Under the pieces are notes generated by a model. That model was not told where the DNA came from, searched no databases, and saw only the letters and a program-made list of their open reading frames with translations. Positions 9,639 through 16,873 of a stretch of DNA of 21,683 bases are shown here, piece by piece. A program made the position numbers and the translations under genes. Origin of the DNA: Lenisia limosa. Its lineage: Eukaryota; Breviatea. The stretch covers positions 1 through 21,683 of the forward strand of contig LPNZ01007066.1 of NCBI GenBank assembly GCA_001655205.1, given 5' to 3'. How positions within the stretch are numbered: the stretch's first letter is position 1; each line of letters starts with the position of its first letter.

Positions 9639-12600
9639 CGGTTGTAAATAAACGGCTGAATTGGATTGACTGAGGCCTAATGAAGAAAATATTTTAGATC
9701 GCTAAATTGCATTTCTATGATAATTGATAATATTCTGAAGGACGTCAGTCGTTTTAAGGATCAAAGGCTCACTCCACTTACCGATTTGGCAGATGATTGA
9801 GGGGAGAGAGATGTGGACGGTTTGTTGACGATGGGAGCCGGGGCTGAAGTCTTTTTCTTGGGCGTCTGGGGGTCAAACTGTTCATATGCCGGTAAAGACT
9901 AAGAGAAAATTGTAAAGGTGATATCAGACAATTCCAAGTCAAACCCAACCCAAAGCAAACTGTTCGGCGTTGTCGAAAACAACCAACCGTAGTTTCTGGT
10001 TTGGGAGGGGCATCCTGGGCCATTTGGCGAAGAGTCTCAACTATCGAAACGGCAATGGACAAGAAAGACCTGTGCAATGAGGGAGTGACGGAAAACGAAT
10101 TTCTACTACTGCTTACATACCCCCCCTGCCCTTACGGAGAAGGATCGGCGCAAAGGGACTCGACCACGTCAACGACTGAGGAAACAAACTTTAATGTTCC
10201 CACAAACTGGAGTGGGATATCGGAAAGGGAAACATGGGGCAGCTGGTCCTAAAGAGTGATAAATAACAATTCGCCAAGCAATGCTATTCATTTCATATTA
10301 TATTTTAATATTGCTGTCAATGGCATTTTCCAGCGTCACAAACCTCAGTTGCCAAGTCCCCGAGCTCCAAGAGTCGAATCAAGTCCGATATGAGAGACAG
10401 CCATGCCTCAGACTCACACTATTGTGTCAACAGTGTGAAGCCCGTTCAAAGTTTTCTCATGTGTATGGTTGATATCATATTAATAAAGCGAGAGACCCAA
10501 ACAGAATGCCATCGTACCTGAATTATATTCTGCAGTAGCCGGCCAAGAGGCTTAGATGCCGAGCCGCGAGAGATTAGCTCTAAAGTTCAGTAAAATGTGA
10601 CTGAAAAAGAGAAAGTAGAATTATTAGCAGTACAAACACTCAAAAGAAAAAAGAAGAAGAGGAAAGAGATAAAAAAAATAGTTTGTAGTACTGCCAACCT
10701 TTATCACTCTTCAGCCCAACAGATGCCAAAAGTGCGGCAGATCCAGCTCCATAATAAAGCATAACCTAAGGGTGGTAAATAAGACAGTAGCACCTGAGTG
10801 ATAAATAATAAATAAATTCCTATCAGAGTAGGAAAAATGAAAGATTAAACATCATACTGTTGTGTACCAAGGTAACATGTTTGAAAACAGGCAACAACCG
10901 TACCAGAGTTGATGTGAGGTTTCGGGACTCGTCAAGGGAATCGGCTTGGAGGAGGGCGTGTATCAAGGGCTCATTGATATCCTCCATATGGAGTGCCTGA
11001 GGAAGGCGTAAACACTACCATGTTGCTTTTATTCTTCTTGTTCTTCTTGTTATTGTATACTCTTCTTTCTATGTGATATTGGTAAGATTCAACGACACGT
11101 AACTGAGTGTGAAGACGAGATGCACTTTTGAAGCTAAATCGTGTTTGGTAATATATTTTTTGAATTGATTCTTTACACCAGAACGCTATCCTTAGGTAAA
11201 CACACCTTAATAATGGACATTGGAAGGAAATTTGAGCAGATGGTTTGGATGGCCTCCGCACACGACTCATTTTCGTGCATCTGGAAGGGGAGGCTGTCTC
11301 CTGAAAGTCAATGTGGGGCTTGCCAAAAGTAAAGATGTCCTAGATTTTCTTCCCTTCCACCCTCCCCCAGAAAAGAAATAATAAGAGAAAAAGTGAAAAG
11401 TAGAAAGCAAAAAAAAGGAGTTGTAATGATCACCTTACTCAGAAAGCTGCTGTAAATAGCACAGCTACCCCACCTTGCGAAAGATGTTTGATAATCTCGA
11501 TGGTGAACTCGTGAAGAGCCAGGCTCTCTGAACGGCAATATCGTACAAGCAGCCCGGGTCCCGGCGGCGCTTCTTGCAGGTATTTCAAGGAAAGGAAGGG
11601 GTCAGCAGTGGGGTGGCGTGCCTGGGACAGTTATCCAAGAGGGGGGCTTGATGTTGTGGTACCCGTTTTCCAACCGTTGGCATTGAGGGGGCTGGTGAAG
11701 GTGATGCAGTTTTGGTAGTTAGTTCTACCAACGCCGTGCAAATATCCGGAAAATGAGAGTGTGTCAGGCTATTGATCTGAAGGGTCAATAATGATGGTAG
11801 AATAATACCTGGGCTGGGGAGTAAAAATTTAAGAAACAAAAAAAAACCCAAATTAACTCTGTTGGCTTAACACTTGAGAAACACACGAGCGGAAAACACA
11901 GCCTGTCGCTAACCTGTGCAGGGGAGAGGAATGTGCCCGAGACTTGACAGATGCAGCCGTAGCCTGTCCAGCCCCGTGTTGTCGTATCCATCGTCTGCAA
12001 TGTCAACAAAGGGTTTATGTTTAGAACGTATGTATACATCTTGGTCAAGAAAAAAAGAAGCTCAAGCTTGAGAGGCAGCATATCATCCATCTGATATATA
12101 TCACATGACATGTATGATACAATATACAATAGATAAGTTTCCCTTCAGTCAGTAAAAGACCAGTAGAATTCTGATAGTTAACGAGGAGTTATCGAGAAAT
12201 TCAGTCTTTTTTGGGACCGAAAAAAAGCCCTAATTATACATGTACTACATAATATAGATTATCTTCGCATCATAGCATGCAGCCCTGAGTCCTACTTTGA
12301 GGGGCAAAACTGACGCTGGCATTGGAGGGAGGTTGGTGGCCCCTGCCTGACCCGCTTCGGATACAACTACAAGAACGTTTCCTAGGGTACCGTCATTCTA
12401 GATTTTCAAGTCTCTTGAATTGATATTTTGAAGAATTAGAGTTAAAATGATATGATAGCAACCCAAAGCTTTCTCAAGCACTATTATCAGCAATAATATG
12501 CATCCCACATTTCATTAATTACCTGAGCATGCCCACCAGAATGCGATAGTTGACATAGTTACTGTTGTATCGACCCCCACTTACCCAATTCTTCGAGAAT

Positions 12601-13028
12601 TTGTAGAATGATAGAAGGTGGATTAACTGGAGAGTGATCAGCACATTATAACGGGAAATACGAATATGGGTTAGAACCCGAAGCGAATAGACCCATTAAA
12701 ATCCTCCTTTCATACCCTTTAAGAAGCCATATAAAACGGGGTTTGACAAGATCGTCATTGTCATAAAACTGACAGGCAGCCATGCCAGCGATGAAAACCT
12801 ACACGAAACATAAAATAGGATTAAAAAGTAGACAATATCAGCATAAAACTACAACATTTACTATTCATAAAAATACATAAGCTTTTTAAAACAAACGACG
12901 ATGGGCTGGGTCTGATTATACTAGTAGTATATTATACTACATTCATATTTGAACATTGTAAAGAATAAATAATATATAAAAAAAAATATATATACACTTT
13001 AGCGTACCTTGTTGATGGGTACCGACAT
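9635..13028 (-). CDS. Unassigned alpha-helical (HEAT/ARM-like) protein
   Basis: Seventeen exons (plus-strand coordinates, 5' to 3'): 13028-13008, 12798-12693, 12626-12581, 12561-12537, 12397-12296, 11994-11914, 11808-11675, 11621-11474, 11300-11206, 10996-10904, 10765-10699, 10579-10518, 10418-10344, 10248-10136, 10069-9988, 9898-9782, 9676-9635. Every junction closes in phase except exon 5/6, where 1-2 nt do not fit and an exon may be missed. The product is about 470 residues. It starts MSVPINKVFIAGMAACQFYD, then has leucine-rich helical segments (LHEFTIEIIKHLSQG; EAWLSLISDLIRLLELGDL; LKFVSSVVDVVESLC; LSIAVSIVETLRQMAQDA), and ends in a Pro/Ser/Lys-rich, probably disordered tail closing PIQPFIYNR. 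Paired amphipathic helices suggest a scaffold of the HEAT/ARM kind. I found no motif that names a family. Confidence 0.7.
9647..9652 (+). promoter_or_regulatory. Candidate poly(A) signal AATAAA
   Basis: Lies 9 bp after the plus-strand stop codon at 9638. It also sits inside the last coding exon (9676-9635) of the opposing minus-strand gene, where it is part of its Phe-Ile-Tyr codons. Confidence 0.4.
12201..12230 (-). repeat. Second copy of the 299-328 repeat arm
   Basis: Read on the minus strand it is GGGCTTTTTTTCGGTCCCAA followed by AAAAGACTGA, against GGGCTTCCCTACAGTCCCAA at 299-318. TA adjoins the GGGC end in both places. It lies inside intron 5 of the helical-protein gene and stands alone, without a visible partner arm. 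Confidence 0.5.
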
Positions 13029-13322
13029 ATTGAAGCACCCTGAATCGCAGACACCAGTGCACCAAAAGCGCTACGCTGTGAAAAATGTACCCAGAAGAAA
13101 TAATAATTCAATAATAGTATGATATGATATGATTTGTACCAATAAGCAATATAAAGTGGAGAAAAAAAAACAACAAAAAAAAAGCACTCTTGTAGGGTGA
13201 TTAAATTATCAAATTTTGGAAGTAAGGGGGTAGTTTTTTGAATTACTGTAAAAAAAAAGAAAGCTGTAAAAGGTTTAAAAGGGAGAGTTTGTTATTTGCC
13301 CTTTTGAGTGCTTTTCCTCTAG

Positions 13323-13539
13323 TACGAAGGACCCAGCCAGGACTCATCCACGCTCGCGTCTCAAGAAGAATAGTATAAAGTTACCTGACATTCAGGATAA
13401 TAGCATAGAGTGGAGTCTTAGACAATATGTTGGAGTCATCGAAGGGAAGGTGTTACGCGTTTGTACCCAAGAAATAGAAGAGTCAGTGCAAGCTCTTTCG
13501 ATATTTCTACGATATCAGCTTTATTCAGCTTTCCCATAG
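13323..13539 (+). other. Orphan plus-strand open frame (possible exon)
   Basis: After a candidate acceptor (TTTTCCTCTAG at 13312-13322) a frame of 71 sense codons runs to TAG at 13537-13539. It includes KLPDIQDNSIEWSLRQYVGV and EIEESVQALSIFLRYQLYSA. There is no in-frame ATG and no clear upstream exon; the next gene to the left starts at 13028 on the other strand. It could be the last exon of a short gene, a pseudogene fragment or chance. Confidence 0.3.
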
Positions 13540-13620
13540 GTACAACAGTTGCTTTCCATCCATTCATCCTGTTTTCAAATTGGCAAGGCTGTTGAAAAAG
13601 CGCCAAATCCCCCCCCCCCC

Positions 13621-13671
13621 NNNNNNNNNNNNNNNNNNNNNNNNNNNNNNNNNNNNNNNNNNNNNNNNNNN
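13621..13671. other. Assembly gap (51 N)
   Basis: Directly follows a run of C at the end of 13611-13620. Plus-strand open frames on both sides may join into one of about 116 codons (13549-13899), but the minus strand is also open at 13784-13999, so I make no gene call. Confidence 0.99.
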
Positions 13672-14396
13672 TTTTCGATGGATTATGTAGGCCTTAGTTT
13701 GGCTAAGGTATCTTTTGAGGGTCGAAGCACTCAGTATGCCCCATTTTTGGTATTCACATTAAAAACAAATACACTCTGTGTTGTTATATTTCTGAAGATT
13801 TTGCCAATGGAGGGACTGGTGAGCGTTGAGGAGATGTTTGGCTGTGAGTCACAACAAAAGGCGACGTTCCGGCCGCTCTTTCGGAGACCAGAACTCTAAT
13901 TTGAATTGTTACAATGTTTTGGATATCAATTTCGTCGGAAGGCAATGGTATTTCAAGGAAATTGAAGAATTTTATTATTAGTATAAAAAACATAAACAAT
14001 TACTAATACTTTATCCAACGAGAAAAGAGGGTGAAATTTCACGTTTTCTGGGTTAAAAGAGGTATATGCCACCCAGGAATGCTGGGAATCGTACCAAGAA
14101 TATTTGCGAGAAAAAAACAACAATTAAAAGCGGGGTTAAAGTTAAATGGCCTTTTTTGGATTTTTCTTAATATTATCAATTCTAACAATTTTTCCAGAGA
14201 TACCCATTTTCACTCTTCTAAAAGACTAAAAGACCGCTGAGAAAGGAAAAAAGGGGGATGTGTGCGAAAAGCTTTATATAAGTTATAAGTGTTGTTTGGA
14301 AACGGGTTAGGCGATTGACAACTCTTAAATGAAGAGAACAGAGAGACAAGTAAAAAGAAGGGTGATCACAAAAGAAGAAAGAGAATTCCTTTTTGT
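13672..14396. other. No supported gene
   Basis: Both strands carry short open frames (plus to 13899, minus from 13999) with no recognisable motif and no consistent splice model. The sequence is AT-rich apart from 13800-13900. Confidence 0.5.
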
Positions 14397-14403
14397 AAAA
14401 AAA

Positions 14404-14460
14404 TGACCACTCCGGGGTTCGAACCCTCGACCTCGAGCCCAAAAACAGTCTGGAAACGAT
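14404..14460 (-). pseudogene. Truncated tRNA-like Pol III unit
   Basis: On the minus strand the sequence ends GGGTTCGAACCCCGGAGTGG then TCA. It holds a perfect B-box (GGTTCGAAC) and seven nucleotides plus A in the place of a 3' acceptor strand (AGTGGTC, A). Seven T follow at once (14403-14397), a strong Pol III terminator. No matching 5' acceptor strand (GACCACT) or D-arm is present upstream, where a purine-rich repeat begins. Two of five T-stem pairs do not form. I read it as the 3' remnant of a tRNA or of a tRNA-derived element. Confidence 0.4.
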
Positions 14461-14489
14461 CTTAAGAGTAAAAAAAGACAGAAAAAAAA

Positions 14490-14645
14490 GGAAGAAGGGA
14501 AAGGAAGCAAAAAAGACAAAAAAAGGAAGAAGGGAAAGGAAGCAAAAAGGAAGAAGGGAAAGGAAGCAAAAAGGAAGAAGGGAAAGGAAGCAAAAAAGAC
14601 AAAAAAAAGAAGCAAAAAGACAAAGAGGCAAAAAGACAAAGAGGC
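14490..14645. repeat. Purine-only tandem repeats
   Basis: A 24-nt unit GGAAGAAGGGAAAGGAAGCA plus AAAA starts at 14490, 14525, 14549 and 14573; the first interval is 35 nt because of an inserted AAGACAAAAAA-type spacer. It is followed by a 16-nt unit GCAAAAAGACAAAGAG repeated twice. Almost no pyrimidines occur on the plus strand. The long apparent Phe/Leu/Ser-rich open frames on the minus strand are translations of this repeat. Confidence 0.85.
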
Positions 14646-14650
14646 AAAAA
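14646..14650 (-). terminator. Pol III terminator of tRNA-Gly
   Basis: Five T on the minus strand directly after the tRNA discriminator base at 14651. Confidence 0.8.
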
Positions 14651-14721
14651 TGCATCGCCCGGGAATCGAACCCGGGTCGCGACGATGGCAACGTCGAATT
14701 CTACCACTGAACCAGCGATGC
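14651..14721 (-). tRNA. tRNA-Gly: tRNA-Gly (anticodon GCC)
   Basis: 71-nt cloverleaf on the minus strand without an intron. The acceptor stem GCATCGC (14721-14715) pairs with GCGATGC, with discriminator A at 14651. The D-arm contains TGGTTCAGTGG (A-box). The anticodon stem CGACG/CGTCG encloses loop TTGCCAT with anticodon GCC. The T-arm ACCCGGGTTCGATTCCCGGG carries the B-box. CCA is not encoded, as in nuclear tRNA genes. A T5 terminator follows. It decodes GGC and GGU glycine codons. Confidence 0.96.
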
Positions 14722-14810
14722 TACAAAAACAAGTAAGTAATTTTCATTTCCGATAATAGTTTGTTTCAGAAATTCTTCCACCTCGCATTTGCTCCTCCCT
14801 ATTGTCCACT

Positions 14811-14896
14811 CCGCCGCCGCTCTCCTATGTATCTTTTTTATCTTTGTTTTACTGAATGTTTTTACGGTAAATACATTTTTTGTCCTTTCAAAAGCT
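14811..14896 (+). repeat. Direct repeat A, copy 1
   Basis: An 86-bp stretch starting CCGCCGCCGCTCTCCTATGT and ending near GTCCTTTCAAAA recurs with few differences at 16180-16263 in the same orientation, 1.37 kb away. Both copies combine a GC-rich head with a T-rich body. Confidence 0.85.
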
Positions 14897-14935
14897 TTTC
14901 AGTTGATCATGAATGCGCTCTTATTCCCATCTCAG

Positions 14936-14995
14936 GAGACCAAGAAGAGAGCCATTTCGGCTTGCCGCGACACCTGTTGACCTTTCTCGCCTGCC
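14936..14995 (+). repeat. Direct repeat C, copy 1
   Basis: 60 bp starting GAGACCAAGAAGAGAGCC and ending TCTCGCCTGCC; identical to 15234-15293 except one base (TTGACC against TTGGCC). The spacing is 298 bp. Confidence 0.9.
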
Positions 14996-15064
14996 ACCAC
15001 CAGAGCCTGGCAGCAGGAATCTGCCCTTGCCTCAAGGAGGACATGAGATCCCTCCTCGACTCCA

Positions 15065-15074
15065 NNNNNNNNNN
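15065..15074. other. Assembly gap (10 N)
   Basis: Short gap inside the repeat block, between CTCGACTCCA and CTCTTTCATT. Confidence 0.99.
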
Positions 15075-15233
15075 CTCTTTCATTCTCGATGCAAGTTTTT
15101 TCGGAAATATCGAAAAAGCTGCCGCTATCCACCCGGACACCATCTCCCCACACTGCCCTCCACACCAGGAATCTCTCCGCCACCTGCTCTCCGTTTGCCA
15201 ACATCCAACAATGGTCAACTTAAGGCGGGAACA

Positions 15234-15293
15234 GAGACCAAGAAGAGAGCCATTTCGGCTTGCCGCGACACCTGTTGGCCTTTCTCGCCTGCC
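15234..15293 (+). repeat. Direct repeat C, copy 2
   Basis: 59 of 60 bases match 14936-14995. The next base is a gap, as expected where an assembler cannot leave a repeat copy. Confidence 0.9.
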
Positions 15294-15351
15294 NNNNNNN
15301 NNNNNNNNNNNNNNNNNNNNNNNNNNNNNNNNNNNNNNNNNNNNNNNNNNN
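15294..15351. other. Assembly gap (58 N)
   Basis: Starts exactly at the end of repeat C copy 2, so the true sequence between may be longer or contain more repeat units. Confidence 0.99.
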
Positions 15352-15456
15352 GCCAAATGCCATCCTCGACCACTCACTCCGGGTCTGGCAAACCCGCTGT
15401 GACCTCTTGGAGGAGGGGGCTGGCCCTCCCAGCAGACCAGTTGCGGTCCCTAAAAG

Positions 15457-15593
15457 CCCCCACATATCCGTCGTTCCGGGAGTACCTGACGTACCTCACC
15501 TCCCACCACCACCTTTGTCTTCCAACCTCACCCATAACCACCCTATCAACTTGACCTTTTCTTTCCCTCATACCTCCTTCGATTTACAACAAT
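15457..15593 (+). repeat. Direct repeat B, copy 1
   Basis: Starts CCCCCACATATCCGTCGTTC and ends TTCGATTTACAACAAT. It aligns with 16022-16170 over its whole length with scattered substitutions and small insertions. Confidence 0.8.
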
Positions 15594-15795
15594 GTGATAG
15601 GTGAAACCCATAAAACGGTTTGCACTCCAAGTGCCCAAATCACCCGCCGCGTCACCACAGAAGCAATCACCATCCCGCCGCCTCGCTCTAGTCTGTTTAC
15701 CCGCTGCCCAGACCGCCCACCGCTCCGCTCCAAAAGAGATCACCCTCCCTCCAGTCCGTCCCTGTCCACTCCGCCGCCACTGAGAGTGGAGATAG

Positions 15796-15805
15796 NNNNN
15801 NNNNN
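15796..15805. other. Assembly gap (10 N)
   Basis: Short gap inside the repeat block. Confidence 0.99.
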
Positions 15806-16021
15806 ACAGACCTTGATCCCTGGGCCCTCGCCAACACCTGTCCTACCATTGTCGTACTCCCTATCACCTTCATTTTCACCTTTGCCACCCCCATCACCTC
15901 CAATTCCTAAACCTCTACCGCGCAGCCTCCGACCCCGGACACCCACGGACATCGACTTTGACATCGCCAGCGGGGTCATCACGGGCAACCTCACCACCCG
16001 CCCGATCATGACCTTCCATGG

Positions 16022-16170
16022 CCCCACATGTCCGTCGTTCCGGGCGTACCTGACGTACCTCACCTCTCACCACCTCACTAACCTCACCTTTGTTCCAGCC
16101 TCACCCATAACCACCCTACCAACTTTACCCCTTCTTTCCCTCACCTCCACCTATTCGATTTACAACAATT
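16022..16170 (+). repeat. Direct repeat B, copy 2
   Basis: Starts CCCCACATGTCCGTCGTTCC and ends TTCGATTTACAACAATT, only 9 bp before repeat A copy 2. Confidence 0.8.
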
Positions 16171-16179
16171 GAATATCAT

Positions 16180-16263
16180 CCGCCGCCGCTCTCCTATGTA
16201 TCGTTTTTATCTTTGTTTTACTGAATGTTTTTTTGATAAATATATTTTTTGTCCTTTCAAAAA
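16180..16263 (+). repeat. Direct repeat A, copy 2
   Basis: Same order and orientation as 14811-14896, with a few substitutions (for example TTTTTACGGTAAA against TTTTTTTGATAAA). Confidence 0.85.
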
Positions 16264-16456
16264 AAACGCGTATTTAACGAGTATAGCCCCTTCATCGCAA
16301 CTAGATCCCTTCTTGACTCGAAGCCCTCAGCAAACTGCCATTTCTCCTCCTTTATACCCACTGCAGATGTGGTAAGCCCGTTGACCTGCTTGAGGAAGGT
16401 GCCATCAGTGTCAGACCACCATCAGTACCACCACCACCCGACCATGAACTTCAAAG

Positions 16457-16520
16457 GCCCTACATGTCCATCGTACCTCACCTCCCACCATCTTAACAAC
16501 TACACCTTCCTCTTCCGTCC
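16457..16520 (+). repeat. Partial direct repeat B, copy 3
   Basis: GGCCCTACATGTCCATCG, then a deletion relative to copies 1 and 2, then TACCTCACCTCCCACCATCT. It ends about where the GC-rich block gives way to AT-rich sequence. Confidence 0.65.
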
Positions 16521-16873
16521 GTAAAAATGTAAAAAGGCTGTAACAAAGTATCCATTTTTGTGGAGTTCTGTTTCTGTTGTATTTTATAGTAGTAACTGCC
16601 AGATCTATATGATTCTAGTTTCATTAGAGACTTGGGTGCAAAAACAACTTTTAAATACTATGTTTTTAATAGCTTTAATTTATCTTAATTGCAAAAAAAG
16701 TAAATAAAAACAAGGTGGCCGAAGCAGTCAACCCTATTTTTGAAAAAGAATACCAATCGTGTGCAGAATAAACAATATAAAAAAAAAATCAGAGAAATTC
16801 TCCAAAAAAGGAAATAATCCTGATTAAACAAAAGCAGTTCACCTGCTCTTTACAACAGAAAAGTTCAAAACGC
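16521..16873. other. AT-rich 3' flank of AMP deaminase gene
   Basis: Poly-A runs and no supported coding exon. It should contain the AMP deaminase 3' UTR on the minus strand. Confidence 0.5.

Larger units (their letters stand above)
14811..16520. repeat. GC-rich, pyrimidine-biased block of interleaved repeats
   Basis: About 1.7 kb much richer in C and T on the plus strand than its AT-rich flanks, containing two copies of repeat A, three of B and two of C. Three gaps (15065-15074, 15294-15351, 15796-15805) fall inside it. Open frames exist on both strands but none is long, and I recognise no domain. In one plus-strand frame the B copies read PTxPSFRxYLTYLTSHH, which may be coding or a by-product of composition. 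It could be a decayed multicopy gene family, a retroelement remnant or a locally amplified non-coding unit. Confidence 0.55.

Noticed and set aside
12577-12584. Standard-looking donor GTAAGTGG in the helical gene (minus strand)
   Set aside because: Its use places the following exon out of phase with exon 5; the donor 4 nt further in fits.
14218-14707. Long minus-strand frames rich in Phe, Leu and Ser that look like membrane proteins
   Set aside because: They are translations of the purine-only tandem repeat and run into the tRNA gene.
15594-16172. 192-codon Pro/Ser/Thr-rich plus frame in the repeat block
   Set aside because: Driven by C+T-rich composition, crosses a gap, and the minus strand is equally open; kept only as repeat.
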